Assembly: GCF_028747985.1 (NCBI RefSeq)
Contig: NZ_CP118108.1
Coordinates: 4,872,001-4,936,000, forward strand
Direction: 5' to 3'
Source: Paenibacillus urinalis
GTDB taxonomy: Bacteria; Bacillota; Bacilli; Paenibacillales; Paenibacillaceae
Length of the DNA stretch: 64,000 bases
Shown: piece by piece, positions 44,634 through 52,999 of the stretch
Position numbering within the stretch: position 1 is the first letter of the stretch
Layout: every line of letters starts with the position of its first letter
Position numbers and translations under genes: made by a program
Notes under the pieces: generated by a model
The model's database searches: none
What the model was told of the DNA's origin: nothing
The model's input: only the letters and a program-made list of their open reading frames with translations

Positions 44634-44718
44634 TAAGGGGTTTCTCTACCGCTTGCAGAACCGTAAACAGCCTTATGGGCTGCTTGCCCTGCTATAGAGA
44701 AGCCCTTTTTTGTTGTTG
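44634..44718 (+). ncRNA. Candidate structured RNA with plus-strand terminator-like end
   Basis: An outer stem AAGGG-x-TTCTCTA-like arm pairs with TAGAGAA-x-CCCTT. Inside it are a GCAG/CTGC stem and a CAGCC/GGCTG hairpin. On the plus strand the structure ends in CCCTTTTTTG, the form of an intrinsic terminator, yet no plus-strand gene lies upstream. It may end a small RNA antisense to the fabZ start region, or on the minus strand it may be the fabZ leader. No clear promoter was found on either strand. Confidence 0.35.
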
Positions 44719-44775
44719 TTAAATGGAGCACTTGCTTTACGCACAAAGTCCCCCATCATTATACATTTTTCGGGA

Positions 44776-44804
44776 ACAAAAAGAAAACTCCTGCTAAACA
44801 GGAG
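44776..44804 (-). terminator. Terminator after epuA-like gene
   Basis: CTCCTG/CAGGAG stem (44788-44793 with 44799-44804) with 5-nt loop, followed on the minus strand by TTTTCTTTTTG. Confidence 0.88.
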
Positions 44805-44830
44805 CTTCCCGTATTTTAAATGTTAACCGT

Positions 44831-45034
44831 CTATGGTGCAAATACCAGATCAAAAATATGCTTCCAGGTACGATAATCAAAGGCTGAGCCGATATCCTGC
44901 CCGCCAAAGACCACATAACCCGCAATCATACCGCCGACAAGTGCCAGAATGAGCAGCATAGGGATAAGCAACCAGCGCAGGACCCTCTTCCCGGATCCTT
45001 TCTTCTTCACCACAGCTGTATCTTCTTGAGTCAT
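44831..45034 (-). CDS. EpuA-like small membrane protein
   Basis: The 67-residue product has a basic N-terminus (KKKGSGKR) and one membrane segment (about residues 23-44, LLIPMLLILALVGGMIAGYVVF), then a short tail. Such proteins are often labelled DNA-directed RNA polymerase subunit beta in databases, which is misleading; they belong to the small EpuA-type family of unknown role. The ATG at 45034 has AGGTG 6 nt upstream, while an in-frame GTG at 45043 lies within that site. It follows flhP by 9 nt. Confidence 0.75.
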   Translation of the reverse strand: MTQEDTAVVKKKGSGKRVLRWLLIPMLLILALVGGMIAGYVVFGGQDIGSAFDYRTWKHIFDLVFAP

Positions 45035-45043
45035 TACGTTCAC

Positions 45044-45868
45044 CTATGCCCTCATATTATTCGCGAGATTTAGCATCGTATCACTGGAGCTGAGTGCACG
45101 CGCAGCCAGCTGGTATGTGCGCTGTACCTCCAGCATCTTGGTCATCTCCGCGGTCAGATCCACATTCGAAGTCTCCAGGTAACCGGAACGAATGGAGGCA
45201 CCCGCAGGAACACGAGCCGCTGCATTCTCTCCAAAGACCTCTGCTTCCGTCGCACCCGGTGCTAGTGTATAGAGGTTGTCCACGCTTGCAGAGAGCCCCT
45301 CCGGTCTCATCGGCTCAACAAATTGCAGCTGACCTGCAATCGCTGCGTTAGGTGAGTTACCTATACGGACCAGCAAATTCCCGCTTGCATCCACAGCAGC
45401 AGATGAATTCACCGGTGCGGTAATCCCTTCTCCGTCTCTGCCGAGTACAGCATACCCTTCAGCAGTAACAAGTCTCATCCGGTCTTGATCTGCCGGGTCG
45501 GGTACAAATTGAAAATTCCCTGCACGGGTCCAGGCCTTCTCTCCGTTCACGTCAACTGCGAACAGTGCATTGCCTTCAATAGCCAGATCAGTCGGATTGC
45601 CTGTTGCATTCATTTCGCCCTGCGTCATATCCTGCGCAATGGAAACCATCTGAATGCCATAGCCCTGCGTAAAGCCCAGCGGCGTAGCACGGCCATCCCG
45701 GTTCAGTGGTGAAGCCTGCTCCTGAAACGTGGTCAGTACATCTTCAAAAGAAGCCTGTTTGCTCTTATATCCCACCGTATCCACATTCGCCACGTTATCG
45801 GCAATTACATTCAGGCGCTGCTGCAGACTTTGCATTGATACGAGTGCACTTATCATCGAATTATTCAT
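45044..45868 (-). CDS. flhP: Flagellar hook-basal body protein FlhP (FlgG-like)
   Basis: FlhP is a distal-rod-like protein. The 274-residue product starts with the rod motif LNVIADNVANVDTVGYKSKQ and ends with the paired C-terminal motif SNVDLTAEMTKMLEVQRTYQLAARALSSSD. It lies 50 nt after flhO, with which it is probably transcribed from a SigD-type promoter at the end of mbl. Confidence 0.93.
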   Translation of the reverse strand: MNNSMISALVSMQSLQQRLNVIADNVANVDTVGYKSKQASFEDVLTTFQEQASPLNRDGRATPLGFTQGYGIQMVSIAQDMTQGEMNATGNPTDLAIEGNALFAVDVNGEKAWTRAGNFQFVPDPADQDRMRLVTAEGYAVLGRDGEGITAPVNSSAAVDASGNLLVRIGNSPNAAIAGQLQFVEPMRPEGLSASVDNLYTLAPGATEAEVFGENAAARVPAGASIRSGYLETSNVDLTAEMTKMLEVQRTYQLAARALSSSDTMLNLANNMRA

Positions 45869-45918
45869 AAATTATCCCCCCAAACTTAAGAGATATGTAA
45901 AGCTCTAGCCACACTGAT

Positions 45919-46803
45919 TTAGACACGGCCAATCTCATTCACAGCCTTTTCCAGGCTTTTATCATAAAATTGTATTACCTTCTGATTGGCTTCATACAGT
46001 CGCAGCGCCGCCATCATATCAACCATAGACTGAGACGCATCCACCGTAGACTGCTCCAGAAATCCTTGCTGAACCTGTACATTATCCCCTTCTGCCAGCT
46101 GCCTTGCCGCTCCTTCGCCTGAAGGATCCAATGCAAAGTTACCATTACCTTCTCTGACAAGCTGGTGAGGCTGATCAATAATGGAAATTCCTAGACTAAG
46201 CCCAGCAGGGGTGCCGCTCACGGCATTCACCAGACGTCCTTGCTCGTCCACTTTAAATTGATTTACGGATCCTGTCAACACAATCGGCTCGCCATTATCT
46301 GACAGCACTTCGTAGCCGGTTGCACTAAGAAGCCTGCCTTCAGCATCCACACTAAATTCACCATTCCGTGTATATTTAACATTGCCTTCACTGTCCTGAA
46401 CGGTGAAAAAAGCCTGCGGCTGATAGATAACGCTGCCGTTATCGCTAATATATTTACCTGACGCATCAAAAGGTACGGCCTGGCCTGTATTCGGGTCCAT
46501 CACATTCAGATCGGAATACAGCGCAAAATCCATATTATTCTCCGTTGGCGTGAGCGCTCCCTGGATATTCGAATACAAGCTCTCCTCCGCATATACGCCT
46601 GTGTTGAGCAGACCTACCTTCTTATTGCCTGGCGAGGAAGCATCTCCTGTCCGCTCCAAGAGCATTTCAGGAAAAGAACGGTTCACGCTCTCCACCTGCT
46701 TGTATCCTGTTGTATTCAAGTTGGCGATATTTTGCGTCACGGTATCATGTCTGCGCTGCTGGGCTACCATTCCGGCTGCCGCTGTATAAAGACCACGAAT
46801 CAA
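45919..46803 (-). CDS. flhO: Flagellar hook-basal body protein FlhO (FlgF/FlgG-like)
   Basis: FlhO is a rod protein. The 294-residue product starts MIRGLYTAAAGMVAQQRRHD and has the TQNIANLNTTGYKQ rod motif; the C-terminus has EQSTVDASQSMVDMMAALRLYEA. The start is a TTG at 46803 with a strong GGAGGAG 5-7 nt upstream. The order mbl-flhO-flhP is that of Bacillus. A good SigD-type promoter overlaps the mbl stop codon. Confidence 0.93.
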   Translation of the reverse strand: MIRGLYTAAAGMVAQQRRHDTVTQNIANLNTTGYKQVESVNRSFPEMLLERTGDASSPGNKKVGLLNTGVYAEESLYSNIQGALTPTENNMDFALYSDLNVMDPNTGQAVPFDASGKYISDNGSVIYQPQAFFTVQDSEGNVKYTRNGEFSVDAEGRLLSATGYEVLSDNGEPIVLTGSVNQFKVDEQGRLVNAVSGTPAGLSLGISIIDQPHQLVREGNGNFALDPSGEGAARQLAEGDNVQVQQGFLEQSTVDASQSMVDMMAALRLYEANQKVIQFYDKSLEKAVNEIGRV

Positions 46804-46901
46804 CCTTACTCCTCCTTCATGCTGTCAGCATATTTGTATATATCATCTAAAGACCAGCTGTTTGATAAGTTCTCAATTTAATTTATGTACTGCTTATTGC
46901 T

Positions 46902-46928
46902 ATATCGGCAGATTAGAACTTTTTCTTA
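46902..46928 (-). promoter_or_regulatory. SigD-type promoter for flhO-flhP
   Basis: Minus strand TAAG (46925-46928), 15-nt spacer, perfect GCCGATAT (46902-46909). The -35 lies within the last codons of mbl, giving about 100 nt of leader before flhO. Confidence 0.75.
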
Positions 46929-47911
46929 AGGGAACGATCCAAATGATTGAGCATCAGGCCCGTCCCCTTGACGACACAGTGCATTGGGTCCTCCGCCACC
47001 AGAACCGGAACTCTGAGCTCTTCCGCGAGCAGCTCGTCCAATCCTTTGAGCAGTGCACCTCCACCGGTCAAAATCACTCCACGATCAATGATATCCGCTG
47101 CCAGTTCAGGCGGAGTCTGCTCCAGTACCGATTTGGCAGAGGCGACAATCCATTCTACAGGGTCGGACAACGCCTCCTGAACCTCACCTGATGTAACCAT
47201 AATCGTCTTCGGCAAGCCGCTGACCATGTCCCGTCCGCGAATATCGAGCTCAGCCTGCTCCCCATTCGGATGTACCGTACCGATCATCATCTTAATATGC
47301 TCTGCCGTCCGTTCTCCGATCAGAAGCTTGTACTTATTTTTGATATACTTCAGTATCGCTTCGTCAAACTTGTCCCCCGCCATTTTAATAGAAGAAGAGG
47401 TAACAATCTCACCCATGGACAGCACAGCAACATCCGTCGTCCCCCCGCCGATATCGACGGCCATATTTCCGCTCGGCTCATAGATGTTCATACCTGCGCC
47501 AATGGCTGCCGCTTTGGGCTCCTCCTCCAGAAATACTTCCTTCGCCCCACTACGTTCTGCCGCTTCACGAATCGCCTTCTGTTCTACAGAAGTGATATTG
47601 GTTGGTGCACATATTAAAATACGGGGACGGCTGTACCAATTCTTGCCGCCAACCCGATGGATGAAATATTTAAGCATCGTTTCGGTAATATCAAAATCAG
47701 CAATGACCCCGTCACGCAAAGGCCGGATGGCCACGATGTTCCCAGGTGTGCGCCCTACCATGCGTCTTGCTTCTTCTCCAACGGCGAGGACTCTCTTGGA
47801 CCCGCTCTCAATCGTAACGACAGAAGGCTCGTCAAGCACAACTCCGCTTCCTTTCACGTGAATAAGCACATTTGCTGTGCCAAGATCAATGCCGATATCC
47901 TTGCTAAACAT
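46913..47911 (-). CDS. mbl: MreB-like rod-shape protein Mbl
   Basis: Mbl is an actin homologue that guides lateral wall synthesis. The 332-residue product has the actin-like nucleotide motifs IGIDLGTANVLIHVKG (phosphate 1), MAVDIGGGTTDVAVLSMG (phosphate 2) and ILTGGGALLKGLDEL (adenosine). The position after spoIIID and before flhO identifies it as Mbl rather than MreB. The ATG at 47911 has GGGGG at 47921-47925. A 13-bp inverted repeat lies in the leader. Confidence 0.94.
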   Translation of the reverse strand: MFSKDIGIDLGTANVLIHVKGSGVVLDEPSVVTIESGSKRVLAVGEEARRMVGRTPGNIVAIRPLRDGVIADFDITETMLKYFIHRVGGKNWYSRPRILICAPTNITSVEQKAIREAAERSGAKEVFLEEEPKAAAIGAGMNIYEPSGNMAVDIGGGTTDVAVLSMGEIVTSSSIKMAGDKFDEAILKYIKNKYKLLIGERTAEHIKMMIGTVHPNGEQAELDIRGRDMVSGLPKTIMVTSGEVQEALSDPVEWIVASAKSVLEQTPPELAADIIDRGVILTGGGALLKGLDELLAEELRVPVLVAEDPMHCVVKGTGLMLNHLDRSLKKKF

Positions 47912-48226
47912 ATTAAAGAGCCCCCAAAGTGATATTTTATAGGTCCGGGATTTTGCATAAGTTGAATGGTTAATGAATGAATTTATGCAAAATCCTCATG
48001 AAAATACGTTGTTTGCTGCATATCGAATCTTCCACCACTCGAATGATTCAAATGAATGCTTAATCCCTCATATAGCTATTGTTCGACAAAAGACAGCAAC
48101 TTTATGTGAAAGTTCAATCGTATACTAGTCATATTTCGACGTAATCCCATCTTTTAACATATCATACTTCAGGGGAGGTATTCAATGCATTTGTATGCTT
48201 CTGGTCCTATCTTAAGCAGGGTGATC
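47912..48226. other. 315-nt gap before mbl
   Basis: No gene. It contains the inverted repeat at 47948-47995 near mbl. I see no clear SigA promoter and no T-run terminator after spoIIID, so mbl could be partly read through from spoIIID. Confidence 0.55.
47948..47995 (-). repeat. 13-bp perfect inverted repeat in the mbl leader
   Basis: GGATTTTGCATAA (47948-47960) and its exact complement (47983-47995) flank 22 nt. It lies 37 nt upstream of the mbl start. Without a T-run it is more likely an operator or leader hairpin than a terminator. Confidence 0.65.
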
Positions 48227-48514
48227 TCAAGATTTGCTGGAGGCGAGCACCTCCCGTTTTTTGCCGCTCGATTTCTTATATTTGATCTTGGTGGCTTCTC
48301 CTCCCCGCAAATGACGGATGGATTTATGATACTCCAGAATGTGCTTTACCTGATCGGCAAGATCAGGGTTGATTTCCGGCAGCCGTTCGGTCAAATCCTT
48401 ATGCACCGTGCTCTTTGAAACGCCAAATTCTTTGGCGATCGTCCGGACCGTATGCCTCGTCTCAACGATGCAGCGTCCAATCTTAATGGTCCGTTCCTTG
48501 ATGTAATCGTGCAC
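48227..48514 (-). CDS. spoIIID: Sporulation transcriptional regulator SpoIIID
   Basis: SpoIIID is a small DNA-binding protein that adjusts the mother-cell programme after SigE. The 95-residue product carries the helix-turn-helix RTIAKEFGVSKSTVHKDLTERL and the basic C-terminal tail (KIKYKKSSGKKR) that adds DNA contacts. The start is a GTG at 48514 with GGGAGG 7 nt upstream. A very good SigE-type promoter lies about 34-63 nt upstream of the start. Confidence 0.96.
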   Translation of the reverse strand: MHDYIKERTIKIGRCIVETRHTVRTIAKEFGVSKSTVHKDLTERLPEINPDLADQVKHILEYHKSIRHLRGGEATKIKYKKSSGKKREVLASSKS

Positions 48515-48547
48515 GCTCCCGCCTCCCTACTGTGGATAGTTTGGTAC

Positions 48548-48577
48548 ATTATATGAGGGGCGTGCCTAGATATTCAC
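48548..48577 (-). promoter_or_regulatory. SigE-type promoter for spoIIID
   Basis: Minus strand GTGAATAT (48570-48577), 14-nt spacer, CATATAAT (48548-48555), one base off the SigE -10 CATACAAT. It fits the known mother-cell expression of spoIIID. Confidence 0.75.
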
Positions 48578-48663
48578 GGTTTCAAAGGGTGACAAGCTTC
48601 GGTGGATGGATTTATTTTCATTTTCATTATCCACAGGTTTGTCCATTTCCGCGATTTAAGCGG

Positions 48664-48695
48664 CAAAAAAGAAAAAACAGCGGGTTTCCCCGCTG
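48664..48695 (-). terminator. Terminator after spoIIQ
   Basis: CAGCGGG/CCCGCTG stem (48678-48684 with 48689-48695), 4-nt loop, followed on the minus strand by TTTTTTCTTTTTT. Confidence 0.92.
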
Positions 48696-48718
48696 CTTTA
48701 TTAAAGATAGAACTTTTC

Positions 48719-49462
48719 TTATTTTTGTGGCAGGTACTGTTCTGGATTAACCGGTTTTCCTGCTTCGAACACTTCAAAGTGTACGTGGTTGCCAAGATCC
48801 TTCTTCAGCTCGCTGGTTCCGGATGAGGCAATGATATCACCTTGTTTAACCTTGTCATCCTGTTTCACTGTTACGTTAGACAAGCTTTGGTATACCGTCT
48901 TCAAATCGTTGTCATGTGTAATTTCAACGACCATTCCGTTTAACGGATGTGTTTCAACACGAGTTACGGTACCGCTCATTGCTGCTTTGACTTCAAAGCT
49001 CTGATCATCTGCTCTTGCGAGGTCAATACCGACATTGGCAAAAAACGTTTGGTCATACTCTAGCAATGCACTTGCTTTTTCTTCACTCGATGCTTCTGAA
49101 TCATAGAAAGGCTTCACGACACTTACATCAGCTGGGCTTGCAACCGGCCATGCGAGATTCTCGGCTGTACCTTCTCCTTCACCGCTGCTAGCAGGCTCTT
49201 CTTCTAGATTCACTCCAGTGGTAGGAACCGATTCTCCTGTTTCTGAAACCTCATTTACGGTCTCATTCACTAGAGATTGTCTGGTTGTGTCCTGGTAGAC
49301 CCACACTAAAGTTAGTATAATAGCTGCTGCGGCAATGTAAGCTGCCGGGTATACCCACCGTTTGGACAACAGCCTTTTCCAGGATGAAGGTTGTGAACTT
49401 TGTGCTCCTTGATTGGATTTTGGAGCATCTTCTTGGTTCTGATTTTTGTTTTGTTCATTCAT
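48719..49462 (-). CDS. spoIIQ: Forespore engulfment protein SpoIIQ (degenerate M23 domain)
   Basis: SpoIIQ is the forespore half of the channel that links it to the mother cell through SpoIIIAH. The 247-residue product has a cytosolic polar tail, one membrane segment (about residues 37-55), a linker, and an M23/LytM-like domain (about 115-245). The HVHFE zinc motif is present. At the first zinc position the usual His of HxGIDxA is replaced by Asn (ANVGIDLA), so the domain is probably not an active peptidase, as in B. subtilis. A SigF-type promoter lies just upstream, and a strong terminator follows. Confidence 0.92.
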   Translation of the reverse strand: MNEQNKNQNQEDAPKSNQGAQSSQPSSWKRLLSKRWVYPAAYIAAAAIILTLVWVYQDTTRQSLVNETVNEVSETGESVPTTGVNLEEEPASSGEGEGTAENLAWPVASPADVSVVKPFYDSEASSEEKASALLEYDQTFFANVGIDLARADDQSFEVKAAMSGTVTRVETHPLNGMVVEITHDNDLKTVYQSLSNVTVKQDDKVKQGDIIASSGTSELKKDLGNHVHFEVFEAGKPVNPEQYLPQK

Positions 49463-49482
49463 ATTCTATCACCTCAGTAACA

Positions 49483-49510
49483 AGTGTTACCGGGCGCAAC
49501 TCTTTTATAC
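49483..49510 (-). promoter_or_regulatory. SigF-type promoter for spoIIQ
   Basis: Minus strand GTATA (49506-49510), 14-nt spacer, GGTAACACT (49483-49491), a full match to GGNNANANT. It fits the known forespore expression of spoIIQ. Confidence 0.75.
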
Positions 49511-49546
49511 TCGCCTATTAAAATATTTATGAAATTTTTTGAGAGT

Positions 49547-51241
49547 TCAGGATTTCTCGTTATATAAGAGCTCAGAAGCTCGTCCGAACGATATCCCGGT
49601 ATAGTAGTGTTTGAGAATCTCTGTTGCTGTATATCCTTCCAAGGCCATGCCGTTTGCTCCCCACTGGCTCATGCCTACGCCATGTCCGTAGCCGATCGTC
49701 GTGATCGTAATCTCATTTCCTTTGGTAGACCATTTGAACTCACTAGATCTGAGCCCCAGCAGCTCTCTTATATCTTGTCCGGAGAAAATCTTGCTGCCTA
49801 CCCGAATCTCTTTGATCCGATTCCCCTCGGTCTTAGAGATGACTTCGATAAAAGGCTTGGCCCCTGTGTTATTCGTAGACACCGGCACCGGATCCGGAAT
49901 GACATTCAGCTTATTCATAAATTCCACACGTGTCATCGTCACACTCTCTTGGAATCCAGGTGCAATCTTGGCATCCCATGGACTGGCCACGCTTCTAAGG
50001 TAAGGAACCGCCTCCTGCCACACTTCTTCGGAGTTCTCTGTGTATCCATTGCTGGTGGAGAAGAAGGAGGCCGTAATCGGCTGTCCTTTGTATGTCATAA
50101 TCGAATCCTTGCTCTCCCTTACAGCCTGCTCCAGCTTGGCCCATTCCTCTTGCTTGCCAAGCTCGGCCCACTTGTCCTCCAGACCGCCGTACGGATGATA
50201 AACCTGGTGATCCACGGTATCCGTGACATCGGCGCCGCTGACCGGAACACCGCTGGCATCGCCTGCGGCGAGACGCTTCACGATATAGGTGCGCGCGGCA
50301 ATGGCCTGCGCCTTCAACGCCTCGAGGCCGAAGTCCGAAGGCATTTCGGCCGCCAGCACCCCGGTGACGTACTGCTCCAGCGTCACCGTATCGATGGTGC
50401 CCGTCTCCTTCAGGTAGACGCGCACCATGGGTTCGGGATACACCTGGGCCGGCTGCGTAACGGCCGATCCAGGTGTATCCGGCGCTGAGGCAGCCGGCGG
50501 AGCTGCTGCCTCCTGCGGCGCCTTCCCGCCGGTGCTGCTGCCGGCGGGAGGCGCGGTTTGCTCCGCCGCTGGCGCTGGCTGCGGCGGAGTTCCCTCGCGG
50601 GGCCAAGCGAGCACTGCTGGAATCAGCAGTGCAGTGAGGGCCAGCCCCGCGAGGCCGGCGGCAGGTGCGAAGCGCCGCCGAGGAGGGCGCCGCGGGCTGC
50701 TGCCGCGGCGCCAGACGTAACGGGCCGTGGCGGGAGCCGGCCCGTCCTCTTCGTGAGCAGCCGGCGAACGATCCGGCTGCGGCTCCACCCCTGGCTGCAA
50801 CTTACCTCCTTGCTCTGCCTCCGATTCCGATCCTGCCGCAGATTTCTCTGCCGTACCGAAGAAAAACACCTCAGGCAGCTTGTTTCTGACAGAGGCCGTC
50901 TGCATGCTCCCTGATTGATGTCCTGCATGCTTCTCAGTGAAGTCATGCTTGACGGGCGCCTCCTCAGCAGTTGTAATCTGATGATTCGGATTCTTTAGCA
51001 TTTTGCTCTCTTCTTTTTTCTGTATCCTGTTGATATCTATTAATGTAGAGTCAGCGTTGGGATCAAGTTCGTTCTGCTTCTTTTTTGAGATGATGTACGG
51101 AGTAATCCCCGCCATTTCCTGTTCTGTCGAATTAGAATCAACAGAACGGGGATCAGGCCATGGGATTCGGACGATCCGGCTTCTTCGATAAGTGCGAACT
51201 CGTTCTTTCTTATAAGATGCATTGCTGCGTATCTTGCTCAT
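49547..51241 (-). CDS. spoIID: Stage II sporulation protein D with long N-terminal extension
   Basis: SpoIID is a lytic transglycosylase that drives engulfment together with SpoIIP and SpoIIM. The C-terminal 280 residues form the catalytic domain: VRVYLKETG, the Glu in VLAAEMPSDF, AIAARTYIVKR and GYGHGVGMSQWGANGMA. From the ATG at 51241 (GGAGGG 10-12 nt upstream) it is 564 residues, about 220 longer than B. subtilis. The extra part is a polar, basic cytosolic region (about 185 residues) before one membrane segment (LAGLALTALLIPAVLAW). A GC-rich Ala/Pro linker follows. The frame is open to 51412. Confidence 0.9.
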   Translation of the reverse strand: MSKIRSNASYKKERVRTYRRSRIVRIPWPDPRSVDSNSTEQEMAGITPYIISKKKQNELDPNADSTLIDINRIQKKEESKMLKNPNHQITTAEEAPVKHDFTEKHAGHQSGSMQTASVRNKLPEVFFFGTAEKSAAGSESEAEQGGKLQPGVEPQPDRSPAAHEEDGPAPATARYVWRRGSSPRRPPRRRFAPAAGLAGLALTALLIPAVLAWPREGTPPQPAPAAEQTAPPAGSSTGGKAPQEAAAPPAASAPDTPGSAVTQPAQVYPEPMVRVYLKETGTIDTVTLEQYVTGVLAAEMPSDFGLEALKAQAIAARTYIVKRLAAGDASGVPVSGADVTDTVDHQVYHPYGGLEDKWAELGKQEEWAKLEQAVRESKDSIMTYKGQPITASFFSTSNGYTENSEEVWQEAVPYLRSVASPWDAKIAPGFQESVTMTRVEFMNKLNVIPDPVPVSTNNTGAKPFIEVISKTEGNRIKEIRVGSKIFSGQDIRELLGLRSSEFKWSTKGNEITITTIGYGHGVGMSQWGANGMALEGYTATEILKHYYTGISFGRASELLYNEKS

Positions 51242-51655
51242 CTTCGCGTTTCCCTCCGTTCTATTTGCCTGCCATGTTTCAACCAAGGCTCGTAGAGACT
51301 TCATAGAATATACATATGAGTCCCCACCATCTGATAGAACTAAATAAGAGAATCGAAATGAAGATACTAGCAGATCATTAGAGAGTGAATGTACAGCATA
51401 ACCAACCCGCAAACGCGCTTCCCGCCCGTCATTATAAACAATCTCAAATTCTCAATATAGGAATGGTTACTGCTTCATATTAGAAGCTGCTACTAATAGT
51501 AGTGATCACAGGCTCTCATCCTTGCAACTTCCCAGTTCGTAGAATTACGCCTTTAGTACCTTACTTCGATGACGATAAAGATAAAAAAAAGAACCAAGGC
51601 TGCTAGGAGCCTGGTTCTCTGTTCGAACACACTGTTGCATATATTTGTACTATCC
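51242..51655. other. 414-nt gap between murA and spoIID
   Basis: It contains the murA terminator and, nearer spoIID, an upstream extension of the spoIID reading frame that is probably untranslated. A SigE promoter for spoIID should lie here, but no convincing match was found. Confidence 0.55.
51583..51618 (-). terminator. Terminator after murA
   Basis: AGAACCA/TGGTTCT and GGCT/AGCC stem segments with one bulge, followed on the minus strand by eight T residues. Confidence 0.88.
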
Positions 51656-52999
51656 TTAAGCTAAGCTGGATTGAACTTTGAAGAGAGGTGTTTCTTCCGC
51701 CTTCTTCTCGCTTGCCTTGTTCTCCAGCTTCGGCTCTTCCACAGATACACGGTAAATGTCAGCACCAAGGCCGTTCAGCTTCTCAGCCAAATGAACATAG
51801 CCACGATCGATATGATGTACACCACCGACTTCTGTTGTACCGTCAGCAATTAAGCCAGCCAAGATCAGAGCAGCCCCTGCACGCAGGTCCGTCGATGTAA
51901 CTTTGGCTCCGGTTAGCTTAGCACCGCCTGTAATAATAGAAGAACGACCTTCTACTTTAATTTCGGCATTCATCAGATTAAACTCATCGACATGCATAAA
52001 GCGATTCTCAAACACCGTTTCCGTTACAACACTGGTTCCTTCAGATTTAAGCAAGAGCGCCATCATTTGCGACTGCATATCTGTAGGGAAACCTGGGTAT
52101 GGTAAGGTTTTGACATCCACAGCTTTGAGAGGGCCGTCCGCAATCACACGAACACCATTCTCATCAGGAATAATCGTTACGCCCATTTCTTCCATCTTGG
52201 AGATGACAGGACCGAGGTGATCCGAGATCGCTCCCTCGACATAAACGTCGCCGCCTGTAATAGCAGCAGCTGCCATATACGTACCTGCTTCAATCCGGTC
52301 AGGAATAACGGTGTGCTTCACGCCGTGAAGTTTATCAACTCCATCAATACGAATGACGCCTGTACCCGCACCGCGGACTTTAGCTCCCATTCCATTGAGG
52401 TAGTTCGCTAGATCAACGATCTCAGGCTCTTTTGCCGCATTCTCAATCGTCGTTGTTCCTTCAGCAAGTGTAGCTGCCATCATAATATTCTCTGTCGCGC
52501 CAACACTGGCTACGTCCAGATAAATCTTAGCTCCGCGCAGCTTGCCGTTAGAACGTGCTTCTATATAACCTTGACCTAGACTGATTTCTGCACCCATCGC
52601 TTCAAACCCTTTGAGATGCTGGTCAATCGGGCGAGTACCAATGGCGCATCCGCCTGGTAAAGATATTTTTGTATAACCCATCCGAGTTAGCAAAGGACCC
52701 ATAACTAAAAAGGAAGCCCGCATTTTCGTAACCCATTCGTAAGGGGCCTCGCACGAAGTTAGTTTCGTTGCATTTACGGTAATTACCTCATCCTGGTATT
52801 GTACTTCCGCTCCTAGCGATTCCAGTACTTTGTTAATTGTCATCACATCGTCGAGAGGAGGCGCATCAATAATTGTGCTTACTCCTTCTTCCCCTAAGAG
52901 AGAGGCGGCGATGATCGGAAGAACTGAATTTTTAGCGCCGCTGACTTTGACACTTCCGGTCAATCTCTTGCCTCCGCGGACGATAAATTTGCTCATCAT
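51656..52999 (-). CDS. murA: UDP-N-acetylglucosamine 1-carboxyvinyltransferase MurA
   Basis: MurA makes the first committed step of peptidoglycan synthesis, adding enolpyruvate to UDP-GlcNAc; it is the fosfomycin target. The 447-residue product has the catalytic Cys in [16 protein letters not shown] (about residue 118), the N-terminal GAKNSVLP motif and the C-terminal [13 protein letters not shown] motif. The C-terminal 25 residues are polar and lysine-rich, beyond the usual end. The start is one of two adjacent ATGs with GGAGGG upstream. The murA-spoIID-spoIIQ-spoIIID order is conserved from Bacillus. Confidence 0.95.
   Translation of the reverse strand: MMSKFIVRGGKRLTGSVKVSGAKNSVLPIIAASLLGEEGVSTIIDAPPLDDVMTINKVLESLGAEVQYQDEVITVNATKLTSCEAPYEWVTKMRASFLVMGPLLTRMGYTKISLPGGCAIGTRPIDQHLKGFEAMGAEISLGQGYIEARSNGKLRGAKIYLDVASVGATENIMMAATLAEGTTTIENAAKEPEIVDLANYLNGMGAKVRGAGTGVIRIDGVDKLHGVKHTVIPDRIEAGTYMAAAAITGGDVYVEGAISDHLGPVISKMEEMGVTIIPDENGVRVIADGPLKAVDVKTLPYPGFPTDMQSQMMALLLKSEGTSVVTETVFENRFMHVDEFNLMNAEIKVEGRSSIITGGAKLTGAKVTSTDLRAGAALILAGLIADGTTEVGGVHHIDRGYVHLAEKLNGLGADIYRVSVEEPKLENKASEKKAEETPLFKVQSSLA

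Noticed and set aside
48076..48090. TTCGACAAAAG shared by the upstream regions of mbl and murA (also near 53375)
   Set aside because: An 11-base match in 64 kb is expected by chance and no known sigma-factor or WalR-type motif fits around it.
49607..50488. 293-codon plus-strand open frame
   Set aside because: It is antisense to spoIID in another GC-rich stretch and has no protein-like features.
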